Numbered from the stretch's first letter, positions 51,741 through 59,816 are shown. The stretch is DNA of 64,000 nt from Tamlana carrageenivorans (GCF_002893765.1 NZ_CP025938.1:372001-436000), one strand, 5' to 3'. Program-made: numbers and translations. Notes: a model not told the origin generated them from the letters alone.

Positions 51741-52550
51741 TTATGGTTCAACCACTAGAACCTGCCCTATACTTAAAGCGGTCCCTCGTAAACCATTTAT
51801 TTTTTGAAGTTGTTCTACAGTCAAATTAAAGCGCTTAGAAATACCATAAAGGGTATCGCCTTTTTCAACAGTATAGGTCTGACCTGACTGAACCGTAGGC
51901 ATGTCGTATGTCACATACTTGTCTCCCAAAACGGCCTCATCATACAAATACAGTTTATAGCGTTCTATAAGACTAATTAATTTGTCTGGATATTTTCTAT
52001 CGGTGGCATACCCTGCGGCTTTTAATCCTTTTGCCCACCCCTTGTAGTCTTCCTTTTTTAAATCGAAAAGTTTAGAATAGCGTTTTCTTTCGCTTAAAAA
52101 CAAAGAATGGTCTCTAAACGAGTATTTAGCGTCTTTATATTTTCTAAAACATTCTTGATCCGCATCGTCGTCATGATAAATTTTAGCACCTTTCCATCCG
52201 TGGCATTTAATTCCGAAATGGTTATTGGCCTCTACGGAAAGTCGGCCTTTTCCCGATCCCGATTCTAAAATCCCTTGAGCTAAGGTAATACTTGCAGGTA
52301 TGCCATAAAGTGCCATTTCCTGCTGAGCCGTTTCATGATAGTTATAGATATAAGCTTCGGTACTACTAGCAAAAACTTTAGGCGCTGGCTTAACTTCTTC
52401 TGGCTCTTGGTGTTTTTCAACCTCAGCAGGTTTTTGTTTTCTTGCAACATGTTCGGTACGTTTGTGAGGCTTTTTTGTAACCACCTGTTTTTTAGATTTA
52501 CAACTAAAAACCACAGCGGCCAAACAAAACACTAGTACTATTTTTCTCAT
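51741..52550 (-). CDS. Glucosaminidase (GH73) and LysM domain lipoprotein
   Basis: The 269-aa product has a lipobox VFSC (Cys 17) and a basic, Pro/Glu-rich linker. A GH73-type N-acetylglucosaminidase domain follows (about 65-205): AQQEMALYGIPASITLAQGILESGSGKGRLSVEANNHFGIKCHGW, with the catalytic Glu in ILESGSG. The C-terminal 45 residues are a LysM module (YTVEKGDTLYGISKRFNLTVEQLQKINGL). It should cut peptidoglycan glycan chains while bound to the wall. The gene starts 2 bp from the end of the ACC deaminase-like gene. Confidence 0.92.
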   Translation of the reverse strand: MRKIVLVFCLAAVVFSCKSKKQVVTKKPHKRTEHVARKQKPAEVEKHQEPEEVKPAPKVFASSTEAYIYNYHETAQQEMALYGIPASITLAQGILESGSGKGRLSVEANNHFGIKCHGWKGAKIYHDDDADQECFRKYKDAKYSFRDHSLFLSERKRYSKLFDLKKEDYKGWAKGLKAAGYATDRKYPDKLISLIERYKLYLYDEAVLGDKYVTYDMPTVQSGQTYTVEKGDTLYGISKRFNLTVEQLQKINGLRGTALSIGQVLVVEP

Positions 52551-52551
52551 T

Positions 52552-53463
52552 TCACGACATAATTAATGGTAAGTTCTTCTTTTTTAATAGGGCGTTCATT
52601 CCTTCAATACCTTGTAAGCCTCCAGTATGAATGGCTAAAATTTTCGATCCTTTAGGGAAAAATCCTTTTTCGATTAAATCGAAAATTCCAAATAGCATTT
52701 TACCGGTATAAACGGGATCTAAGGGAATCTGATAATCGGTTTTAAACTGATTGATAAACGCTACCAATTCTTCATTTATTTTGGCATAGCCTCCAAAATG
52801 ATAGTTGGTAATCAATTCCCAATTAGATTGTTTTGCAAATTTACTGATATCTGATTTTAAAAAGTCCCCTTTTAGAGCAGGAAAACCTAATACTTGCTGA
52901 CCAGGTTTTGAACAATTTATAAGGCCCGAAATGGTTCCGCCAGTCCCTACAGCCGAACAAACATAATCGAAAACTTGGTCGGATTCAGTTAATATTTCTT
53001 CACAACCCTTAACGGCTAAAGCATTGGTACCACCTTCGGGAACATGGTAATAATCTCCAAATTCAGCTTTTAAAGCTGCAATAAAATCTGCTGAAGTTTT
53101 TCGCCTGTATGCCTCTCGTGTCACGAATTTAAAACGCATGCCTTGTTGCTTGGCAAAACTTAAGGTTGGGTTTTTATCTATTTCAGTCCACAATTCTTCA
53201 CCGCGAATTATGCCAACGGTCTTAAATCCGAATAATTGTCCTGCCGCTGCAACGGCTGCAATATGGTTGGAATAAGCTCCGCCAAAAGTCACAAGCGTTT
53301 TAATCCCCTTTTTTTGTGCCTCTAATACGTTATATTTTAATTTCCGGTATTTATTTCCAGATACAAACGGATGAATGGCATCCTCTCGTTTTACGTACAA
53401 TTCAACGTTTTTATGATGAAGATCAACTTGCTGGTTAACGCTATTTTCAAGCTTAAATATCAT
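52552..53463 (-). CDS. PLP-dependent ACC deaminase / D-cysteine desulfhydrase family enzyme
   Basis: The 303-aa protein is a fold-type II PLP enzyme. FVSGNKYRKLKYNV holds the PLP Lys, FGGAYSNHIAAVAAAG is the cofactor phosphate region and VCSAVGTGGTISGLI is the glycine loop. IHTGGLQG closes the active site. Members deaminate 1-aminocyclopropane-1-carboxylate or split D-cysteine; sequence alone does not tell which. Its start overlaps the 3' end of the frameshifted gene upstream by 11 bp in the restored frame, suggesting translational coupling before the frameshift arose. Confidence 0.85.
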   Translation of the reverse strand: MIFKLENSVNQQVDLHHKNVELYVKREDAIHPFVSGNKYRKLKYNVLEAQKKGIKTLVTFGGAYSNHIAAVAAAGQLFGFKTVGIIRGEELWTEIDKNPTLSFAKQQGMRFKFVTREAYRRKTSADFIAALKAEFGDYYHVPEGGTNALAVKGCEEILTESDQVFDYVCSAVGTGGTISGLINCSKPGQQVLGFPALKGDFLKSDISKFAKQSNWELITNYHFGGYAKINEELVAFINQFKTDYQIPLDPVYTGKMLFGIFDLIEKGFFPKGSKILAIHTGGLQGIEGMNALLKKKNLPLIMS

Positions 53464-53792
53464 AGTTGCGAAGATACTTTAAAAATGCCCAAAATTGACG
53501 AATTTTTAAATATTCTAAGTCCGTTTGATGAGAATAAGCTTCGCGTTCAAAAGAAATATTCCGATAAGCCTTTTTCCAATTGAAATAGCACAACCAACGC
53601 CATAAAAACTCCAATACATAAAATACAAAAAAACGGCAACACCAACATTTCGAGCTGTTGTTTTAGATGCATACGCTCATGATTAATTAACACCTTATCT
53701 TCCAAAAGTGGTTTCTGTTTTAAAATGATAAAAGGATAAAGGATTAGTCCCAAATACCCTTTAGGAATCAAATATTTAGAGATAAAAATCAT
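53453..53792 (-). pseudogene. Frameshifted small HExxH-like membrane protein
   Basis: The first frame (from ATG 53792) encodes MIFISKYLIPKGYLGLILYP..., NHERMHLKQQLEML and a membrane segment, then drifts into EKGLSEYFF and stops at 53547. Moving one base at about 53590 gives NWKKAYRNISFEREAYSHQ..., which continues to WAFLKYLRNYDI and a stop at 53453-53455. Flavobacterial relatives that I recall carry ISFEREAY at this place, so the two halves are one gene broken by one extra base, probably in the TTT of CTATTTCAATTGG. HERMH followed by a late E-R-E-A resembles a metal-binding pair, so a protease-like site is possible. Pseudogene or sequencing error. Confidence 0.75.
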
Positions 53793-53855
53793 TTATTCAT
53801 GAATTTGAGATAAGATACAAAAGGAATATTTTTTCCTCCATAAACCGTATTACAC

Positions 53856-53863
53856 TATCTTTG
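53856..53863 (+). promoter_or_regulatory. -7 box (TATCTTTG) for the DUF5522 gene
   Basis: TATCTTTG fits TAnnTTTG and ends 6 bp before the ATG at 53870, predicting a leaderless or nearly leaderless message. Confidence 0.5.
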
Positions 53864-53869
53864 TTGCTA

Positions 53870-54034
53870 ATGAAAAAAATAATACCTCTTGAAGAAGGCG
53901 ATTATTACCTTACACCAGAAGGTTATCGCTGTTTTACAGAAAAATACCATTTAAGACGCGGTTATTGTTGCCAAAGTGGTTGTCGTCATTGTCCTTACGG
54001 TTACGATAAAAAACGACAAACCACAAACCCCTAA
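53870..54034 (+). CDS. DUF5522-family small Cys-rich protein
   Basis: A 54-aa protein starts at ATG 53870 and stops at 54032-54034. It opens MKKIIPLEEGDYYLTPEGYRC and contains RRGYCCQSGCRHCPYGYDKKR. The CCxSGCRHCPYG block with four or five Cys is the signature of DUF5522, probably a small metal-binding protein. The good -7 box directly upstream supports expression. It is divergent from the frameshifted HExxH-like gene. Confidence 0.85.
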   Translation: MKKIIPLEEGDYYLTPEGYRCFTEKYHLRRGYCCQSGCRHCPYGYDKKRQTTNP

Positions 54035-54122
54035 ATTATAGGTTACCGTTTAAAAAAACACTTAACTGGTACAATTATTGATGCATAAGAAAGAAATATG
54101 ATCATTTTAAAACAATTGTCCT

Positions 54123-54695
54123 ATGAAACATCTTTTTAAAATATTATCCGTAGTCCTAATAGCTGTTATATTGACTTCATGCAACTCGATTAAAGTCGCT
54201 ACAGATTACGACCAGAACAAAGATTTCAGCACATACAAAACCTTTGCGTTCTTTAAAAACGGCATTGATAAAGCCGAAATTAGCGATTTAGATAAGCGCC
54301 GAATTCTTAGAGCCATTGAAGCCGAACTTATAAACAAAGGAATGACTAAATCTGAAAATCCCGATATCCTCATTAGTTTATTTACAAAATCCAACCAACG
54401 CGTAGACGTTTACAACAACACTTGGGGTTATGGCGCCTGGGGTTGGGGCGGTTGGGGTCCTGGCTGGGGCATGGGACCTGGTTGGGGTTGGGGCTGGGAT
54501 CAGCCTAGTGTTTCAACAAGCACCGAAGGCCAGTTGTACATAGACCTTATTGATGCCAAAAGTCATGAATTGGTATGGCAAGGTTTAGGTACGGGATTCC
54601 TCACCCAAAATAGAGAGAAAAAAGAAACCCTTATTAAGGAGTTTGTTGCTCAAATTATGGCAGAATATCCTCCAGGAATGGAACCAAAGAAATAA
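54123..54695 (+). CDS. DUF4136 lipoprotein with a Gly/Trp-rich loop
   Basis: The 190-aa product has a lipobox LTSC (Cys 20) and a DUF4136 domain: VATDYDQNKDFSTYKTFAFF, RRILRAIEAELINKGMTKSENPDILISLF, and the C-terminal EGQLYIDLIDAKSHELVWQGLGTGFL. Between strands a low-complexity loop of about 30 residues is almost only Gly, Trp, Pro and Met (GYGAWGWGGWGPGWGMGPG). Such loops are common in this family and are probably surface-exposed. Function is unknown; it is an envelope lipoprotein. No clear terminator follows before the repeat at 54743. Confidence 0.85.
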   Translation: MKHLFKILSVVLIAVILTSCNSIKVATDYDQNKDFSTYKTFAFFKNGIDKAEISDLDKRRILRAIEAELINKGMTKSENPDILISLFTKSNQRVDVYNNTWGYGAWGWGGWGPGWGMGPGWGWGWDQPSVSTSTEGQLYIDLIDAKSHELVWQGLGTGFLTQNREKKETLIKEFVAQIMAEYPPGMEPKK

Positions 54696-54742
54696 TTATA
54701 ACTTAAAGGATTAATTAAAAGATATCCTTTAGTGTCGTATTG

Positions 54743-54799
54743 AGCTTGTCGAAATATCTCTTTAATTGATATTTTGTATAAATTAGTCTTCGACAGGCT
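54743..54799. repeat. Palindromic repeat with AGCTTGTCGAA / TTCGACAGGCT arms
   Basis: AGCTTGTCGAA (54743-54753) is inverted as TTCGACAGGCT (54789-54799), one mismatch, over 35 nt. The words TTGAGCTTGTCGAA and TTCGACAGGCTCA are frequent dispersed intergenic repeats in Bacteroidetes in my experience. It lies in the 334-bp gap between the DUF4136 and IS110 genes. Confidence 0.5.
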
Positions 54800-54856
54800 A
54801 TTAGTTTTACATTTTATATTTACAAGAAGTTTAACCTTATTAAATTTCTGAAAAAC

Positions 54857-54927
54857 AAGAGGACAAGGTGAACTATTTCGACTGTTGAAATTTAAGATTC
54901 ATCTTGAGCATTAGTCCTTGTCCTCTT
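54857..54927 (+). ncRNA. Structured region 5' of the IS110 gene (candidate bridge/seek RNA part or terminator)
   Basis: AAGAGGACAAGG (54857-54868) pairs with CCTTGTCCTCTT (54916-54927), followed by TT. Within the 47-nt loop, TTTC-GACTGTT-GAAA and AAGA-TTCA-TCTT can form small stems, giving a multi-branched fold. IS110-group elements encode their guide RNA in the noncoding left end, before the recombinase gene, where this lies. An intrinsic terminator for the upstream lipoprotein gene is the simpler alternative. Confidence 0.35.
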
Positions 54928-55029
54928 TTAGGTTTAGTACCATTTAGAATGTAAAGCTTAAAGGCTTAATAATAGCGTTAGTACACAGACCTATTGGTTT
55001 TTCAGGTTTTTAATAGCTAATTCAAAGTT

Positions 55030-56010
55030 ATGAAAAATTTAGTAATAGGAATTGACATTTCTAAGGACACTCTAGATTACTGCACCTTAGGAAACAGTGA
55101 TGTACAGGTGAAAAGCAGAGGAGTTTTAGAAAATCAACATAAAGCTATCAATAAATGGCTGAAGTGTTTTGATAACACTAATACTGTTTTTGCTTTAGAA
55201 CACACAGGACATTATGGAGCTGCTTTAGTAGACTGTTTGAGTCAAAAAAAGTTCGTTTTCTACCTTATCAATCTTTTAGAACTTAAAAAGTCTCTAGGCA
55301 TTCAAAGAGGTAAAAGTGATACAAAGGATGCTTATCGTATAGCAGAATATGCCGTTACAAATAAGCACAAATTAGAGCCATACCAATTACCTGCTGAAAA
55401 CTTAGGTAGGCTCAAAGCACTCATTACCGCAAGGGAACGTTACGTTAAAATGTCCGTTCAAGTCCAAAATAGCTTAAAGGCCAATGAGATATTAAATCGA
55501 ACCATAGATGTGAAGATGTTGATTAAAGAAGAGAAAAAACAATATCAATCGCTATAAAAGAGTATAAAAAATATTGAAAATGAGATGCAAAATATTATCA
55601 AAGCTGATTTGAAGTTAAAAAGCAGCTATGAAAAAGTGACAGCTATAATCGGAGTAGGACCAGTAATTGCAATAAAGTGTATCACGGAAACAGCTAATTT
55701 CACAAAATTTCATAACCCACGAAAATTTAGCTGCCACTGTGGCTTAGCTCCCTTTCCATATCAATCCGGAAGTAGCATAAAGGGTAAGACTAGAACTCAT
55801 TTTTTAAGAGATAGATCATTAAAAGCTATCTTGACAAAAGGAGCTGTTACCGCTGTCCAACACGACCCTCAATTGAAAGCATATTATAACCGTAAAATAA
55901 AAGATGGAAAACATCATATGAGCGTAATTAATGCTGTAGCTAATAAACTTGTATTAAGAATATTTGCAGTAGCCAAAAGAGAGGAACCTTTTGTAAAATT
56001 ATTTGCTTAA
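55030..56010 (+). pseudogene. IS110-family transposase interrupted by one TAA codon
   Basis: The frame 55030-56010 (327 codons) is broken only by TAA at 55555-55557. The first part has the DEDD RuvC-like domain: GIDISKDT, ALEHTGHYG and SDTKDAYRIAEYA. The second part has the Transposase_20 domain with AIIGVGPVIA and the catalytic Ser region PYQSGSSIKGK. The stop lies in the helical linker between them (QYQSL-stop-KSIKNIENEMQN). All catalytic residues are present, so a single base change could restore it. A methionine at 55585 could restart the second domain, but an active split recombinase is unlikely without evidence. IS110 elements lack inverted repeats, so I cannot fix the element ends. Confidence 0.85.
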
Positions 56011-56050
56011 AAGTTTGTTTTTAACTTAGAATGCTCAGACTGACATAGGA

Positions 56051-56162
56051 GGGCTATATGCTAAATGCTTTAAGCTTTATGTATGCAAGGGCGAAATGTT
56101 GTTATTAAGCCTAACTTTAAACTTTTTACTTCTAATATCTAATATTTAACGTCTTACTTTGG
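56051..56162. repeat. Two arrays of degenerate heptads between IS110 and IS256
   Basis: At 56051-56085 five heptads read GGGCTAT, ATGCTAA, ATGCTTT, AAGCTTT, ATGTATG, the same GCT-core vocabulary as the array before rnhB. At 56128-56162 five more read ACTTCTA, ATATCTA, ATATTTA, ACGTCTT, ACTTTGG. They lie between the IS110 gene and the left end of the IS256 element. Confidence 0.6.
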
Positions 56163-56198
56163 TATTGCCATAGAAATCAGACAGACAAACAACAGAGT

Positions 56199-57548
56199 TT
56201 ATCCAAAATTTTGTGTTTTTGAAAAATAATTTCAAAATTCATAGGTTAAAATAATATAGATTATAACCTGTTTGGAAAACAAATATACAATTGATTGTAA
56301 ATTTGGCCCCATTTAAATCGTGTTTTCTTCCATTTTTTGCTGATGCTTTGAGCTGCTAAATATATGGATTTCAGTGCTGCATCATCATGAGGAAAGACTT
56401 TTTTGTTGCGTGTATATTTTCTTAAACTGGCATTAAAACTCTCAATGATATTGGTAGTATATATAAGTTTTCTAATCTCTTTTGGGTAGTTTAAAAACGC
56501 GGTCAAATTATCCCAATTGTTTTCCCAAGACTGTACGGCAGAGAGGTATTTATCTTCCCAATTTTGTTTAAAGACTTCGAAAGCCTCTAAAGCGAATTTC
56601 TCATTATCGGCTTGATAAATAGCTTTAATATCGACCATTATTGATTTGCGGTCCTTATAGCTCACATATTTTAAAGAGTTTCTAATTTGATGTACGATAC
56701 ATATTTGACGTATACTACCTGGAAAAATAGCTTCTACAGCTTTATCTAATCCAGAGAGGTTATCCGAACACAGAAAGAAGATATCTTTTACGCCTCTAGA
56801 GCGCAGATCGTCTAAAATGGACATCCAAGCAGCTGCCTTTTCTGTCTCCACAATACTCATGCTCAAAATATCTTGTTGCCCTTCGGTATTCACCCCTAAA
56901 ACTATCATACAGGCTTTAGATATTACCTTGCCTTCTTGACGTATTTTATAATGAATAGCATCTATCCAGACAATGGGATATACGTCTTCTAAAGGTCTAT
57001 TCTGCCATTGTTTGATGTCTTCCAATAATTGATTGGTGATAATGGATACCTGTGATGTGGAATACTGCACTCCATAGGTACTTTCAATAAAATCAATAAT
57101 ATCGCTATTGCTCATACCTTTGGCGTAAAGCAGTTGAATACAATCTTCTAATTCTTGACTAATCGATTGATGTTTGGGGACAATAACAGGCTCAAAGCTC
57201 GCTTGACGATCTCTGGGGATTTTGATGCGTTGTTCGCCGTTATGAGTCTTGATAGTTTTCTCTGAGAAACCATTGCGCTGGTTGTTCTCAATTACAGAAC
57301 CTCCTTTTTGAAACCCTAAGTGGGCAGTCATTTCTGCTTTTAAAAGTGATTCAATACCACGTTTAAGCAACTGTTCCTTGACCTGGTCAAAGTCCTCCTT
57401 GTTGCTGATTTTGCCGATCAAGGCGTCTAATTGTTTTTCTAAGTCTGAGTTCATAAAATAAAAATTTAAAAGTAAATTTTTTGCCTATGAATTTCAAAAT
57501 CATTTTTAAACTAACTAACAGCAAAAACACAAAATAGTTTACAGTCCC
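56199..57548 (-). mobile_element. IS256-family insertion sequence
   Basis: The element is about 1350 bp. The inner terminal inverted repeats are exact: ATTTTGTGTTTTTG at 56208-56221 and CAAAAACACAAAAT at 57522-57535. The right end reads GGGACTGTAAACTATTTTGTG inward, a usual IS256 end. The left end is less similar beyond the 14-bp core. GACAAACA occurs on both sides (56184-56191 and 57549-57556), a possible 8-bp target duplication, though the left copy would need the element to start at 56192. Confidence 0.65.
56261..57454 (-). CDS. IS256-family transposase, apparently intact
   Basis: The 397-aa transposase has the full Transposase_mut domain. DDE residues are visible in VWIDAIHYKIR (first Asp), FFLCSDNLSGLDKAVEAIFPG (second Asp) and YTTNIIESFNASLRKYTRNKKVFPHDDAALKSIYLA (Glu). 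The CIVHQIRNSLKYV segment is also typical. Length is normal (about 400). It is the only one of the four transposase genes in this window without a visible defect, so this IS may still move. Confidence 0.92.
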   Translation of the reverse strand: MNSDLEKQLDALIGKISNKEDFDQVKEQLLKRGIESLLKAEMTAHLGFQKGGSVIENNQRNGFSEKTIKTHNGEQRIKIPRDRQASFEPVIVPKHQSISQELEDCIQLLYAKGMSNSDIIDFIESTYGVQYSTSQVSIITNQLLEDIKQWQNRPLEDVYPIVWIDAIHYKIRQEGKVISKACMIVLGVNTEGQQDILSMSIVETEKAAAWMSILDDLRSRGVKDIFFLCSDNLSGLDKAVEAIFPGSIRQICIVHQIRNSLKYVSYKDRKSIMVDIKAIYQADNEKFALEAFEVFKQNWEDKYLSAVQSWENNWDNLTAFLNYPKEIRKLIYTTNIIESFNASLRKYTRNKKVFPHDDAALKSIYLAAQSISKKWKKTRFKWGQIYNQLYICFPNRL

Positions 57549-57591
57549 GACAAACAGTTTCATTCGTACTTTTTAAACAGCTTTTCTCTTT

Positions 57592-58341
57592 CTACCTAAA
57601 TCGTTTCAACGTCTTTTTTGTAAACTTACTTAAAACTAATCGACCACTAATTTGGGCGCGTTCGGCTAAAAGGGCATCCCAGTGATCGGTTGCTTCCCAA
57701 AAAACAGCTTTCATTTCTTTTAACGCTTCAGGGTTATAGCTTGCTAATTTTTCTGTAAGACTTGAAACAGCTAAATCCAATTCTTCTACGGTATTAAAAA
57801 CTTCTCCGTATAAGCCTTTTTCTTTCGCAAACCCGGCTGAGAAAAACGCCTCGGCATTAATCGTCATTTGCGACATGGCTGTTTTACCTATTTTTCTAGT
57901 AACCGCAGGCTCAATAACAAAGGGACCAATTCCTATACTTAACTCACTTAACTTCACAGAGGCATATTGTGTAGCCAGGCAATAATCGGCAGCCGCAGCA
58001 ATACCAACACCTCCTCCAACGGCCTTACCTTGTACACGTCCAATAATAAGTTTAGGACAAGTACGCATGGCATTGATAACCTTAGCAAAGCCAGAAAAAA
58101 ATTGCTGTCCGGTTTCTGCATCATCAATCTCTACCAACTCATTGAAACTAGCGCCAGCACAAAACGTGCGGTCTCCCTCACTTTTTAAAACAATTACTTT
58201 AATGTCTGGATGATTTCCTGCTGCGGATATGGTTTCAGAGAGTTTTTGCAAAACATCACTAGGCATCGAATTTCTATTAGGATGAAAAAACTCAATGTGT
58301 CCCACTTTATTTTCTATATTTAAGCTTACGTAGGCTTCCAT
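57592..58341 (-). CDS. Enoyl-CoA hydratase/isomerase family protein
   Basis: The 249-aa crotonase-fold protein starts at ATG 58341 (MEAYVSLNIENKVGHIEFFHP); the longer frame to 58389 adds a Leu/Phe-rich stretch that is not part of the family. FCAGASFNELVEIDDAETGQ and GRVQGKAVGGGVGIAAAADYCLAT form the oxyanion hole and CoA site, and ELSIGIGPFVIEPAV follows. The pair of catalytic glutamates of true enoyl-CoA hydratases is not obvious, so an isomerase or a related activity is possible. No fatty-acid neighbours are present. It is divergent from the rhodanese gene. Confidence 0.85.
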   Translation of the reverse strand: MEAYVSLNIENKVGHIEFFHPNRNSMPSDVLQKLSETISAAGNHPDIKVIVLKSEGDRTFCAGASFNELVEIDDAETGQQFFSGFAKVINAMRTCPKLIIGRVQGKAVGGGVGIAAAADYCLATQYASVKLSELSIGIGPFVIEPAVTRKIGKTAMSQMTINAEAFFSAGFAKEKGLYGEVFNTVEELDLAVSSLTEKLASYNPEALKEMKAVFWEATDHWDALLAERAQISGRLVLSKFTKKTLKRFR

Positions 58342-58446
58342 AAATTTAGAATAATTTGGGATGAATATACATAAAAAAAACAGTAACACTTGTTACCTTC
58401 GTTTTAATTAAAGAGAAATATATTTACAGAAAAACATTCATAACTT

Positions 58447-58758
58447 ATGGGCATATTTAGTTTTATTTTCGGTAACAAAAACGAAAAAATCAAGGATTTT
58501 AAATCGCGAAATGCTATTGTTTTAGATGTTAGATCGGTTTCAGAATACCAGCAAGGTGCTATACCGGGTTCACAAAATATACCATTACAAACACTTAGCT
58601 CTAAAATTGAAAGTATTAAGAAACTTCAAAAACCTGTTATAACTTGTTGTGCTAGCGGTATACGATCGGCAAGTGCTGCCGCTATTTTAAAATCTAATGA
58701 TATTGAAGCCATCAATGGAGGCGGCTGGATGTCCTTATATAAAAAACTAGAGCTTTAA
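58447..58758 (+). CDS. Rhodanese-like domain protein
   Basis: The 103-aa protein is a single rhodanese domain: AIVLDVRSVSEYQQGAIPGSQNIPLQTL (LDVR and GxIPG motifs) and the active loop ITCCASGIRSASAA with the persulfide Cys. The C-terminus ends INGGGWMSL. The hydrophobic N-terminus (MGIFSFIFGNKNEK) is short and is not a clear signal. It transfers sulfane sulfur from an unknown donor. Its last 12 bases overlap the 3' end of the converging DUF4230 gene. Confidence 0.92.
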   Translation: MGIFSFIFGNKNEKIKDFKSRNAIVLDVRSVSEYQQGAIPGSQNIPLQTLSSKIESIKKLQKPVITCCASGIRSASAAAILKSNDIEAINGGGWMSLYKKLEL

Positions 58759-59361
58759 ACCTTTAAAATCATCGACTTGATTAATGGGCGTTTGGTTGTA
58801 TTCTAAAGTCCAACCTAAAGAATTGGTTAGAATATAAAATTTAGACAACTCACTAATCAACCGGTTTTTGGCATTTGTTTTTAATTGTGATTGATTTATC
58901 TTTTTCTTTAAAGACGCATTAACAATGTTTTTAATCTTATTATAATCTTGAGCCTCAAAGGGATTTAAAAAATCGGCCTGAACATCATAATATTCAAAAT
59001 CGGGACTTATGGTAATTTCTTCTTCAGGAATCTTCAAAATCGACAATGTTTTTGAGGCTTCATCAACTTTGAATTCAATTTTACTTAAATCGTAGGCCAC
59101 GGTAACATTAGCATTTACAACCACTAAAGCTTTCTTTTCAAGCGTTAGATAATTCCCTAAAAGATCTTTTGAGTTTTGATAATTAAAAACCTGACTAAAG
59201 TGGCCTTCGGTAACCACTAGTTTCCCTACATTATTAATTTGCTGTTTTATGAGCGCTGAGTTTTCTACAAGCTTGGTTTTTTCAGCTTTTTGTCTTTCAC
59301 AAGACTTGACAGCGTAAAGCGCAACCAAAGTAATAACAACACCAATTAAAATTTTTCGCAT
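58747..59361 (-). CDS. DUF4230-family membrane-anchored protein
   Basis: The 204-aa product has one N-terminal membrane anchor (ILIGVVITLVALYAVKSC). The DUF4230 domain shows VVTEGHFSQVFNYQ, ALVVVNANVTVAYDLSKIEF and the charged helical C-terminus. The Cys in VKSCERQ could be a lipobox but the context is poor, so a signal anchor is more likely. Function is unknown. It overlaps the converging rhodanese gene by 12 bp at the 3' end. The 455-bp gap upstream (59362-59816) holds a likely terminator (59631-59677) and two crossing inverted repeats (59535-59588), and no gene that I can see. Confidence 0.82.
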   Translation of the reverse strand: MRKILIGVVITLVALYAVKSCERQKAEKTKLVENSALIKQQINNVGKLVVTEGHFSQVFNYQNSKDLLGNYLTLEKKALVVVNANVTVAYDLSKIEFKVDEASKTLSILKIPEEEITISPDFEYYDVQADFLNPFEAQDYNKIKNIVNASLKKKINQSQLKTNAKNRLISELSKFYILTNSLGWTLEYNQTPINQVDDFKGLKL

Positions 59362-59630
59362 GTACTAAGTTAGAAAAATTTTCATTCTTAAAACAAAAAA
59401 ACATCAGTTCCTTCGACAGATGAAGTCTACCAATGTTAATTAAGTTGTCTAAACTAAACAGTATCAAAGATACTAGAGATTTAGGCGCTTTGTATTACCA
59501 TAATGTTAAACAAATCTTATAAGATGATATACCAATACTAAATTGAAATGACGGTAATAAATCACCCTTTTTAGTATATTATTTCAATACAAATTTGACA
59601 TTAAAGAAAGCATCCGACAAAGTTCCACAA

Positions 59631-59677
59631 AAAAAGCACCAAAAACCCCCTTTTAAACTTGGCTCATGATGCTTTTT
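59631..59677 (-). terminator. Terminator after the GSCFA gene
   Basis: AAAAAGCA (59631-59638) mirrors TGCTTTTT (59670-59677); CCAA and TTGG inside the loop extend the pairing. On the minus strand it ends in a T run about 140 bp past the GSCFA stop. Confidence 0.5.
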
Positions 59678-59816
59678 GGATAAACTGATTAATAGCAGCT
59701 TTAAAGATACAACTATTCATAGAAGGACAAATATGTTTTTCGATAAAATGCAATTAAAATAAGATGAAACAATAGCTTAATGCATTCTTTAACGTCGCTT
59801 AAAAATTACAACTTTA

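Noticed and set aside
53547..53792. Programmed frameshifting at the A-rich stretch GGAAAAAGG
   Set aside because: The needed shift is +1, not the -1 expected at A-runs, and an extra T upstream explains the break more simply.
57342..58389. Longer start of the enoyl-CoA hydratase at 58389
   Set aside because: The added MLLFFLCIFIP-type segment is not in the family and would make a cytoplasmic enzyme look exported; ATG 58341 gives the normal start.
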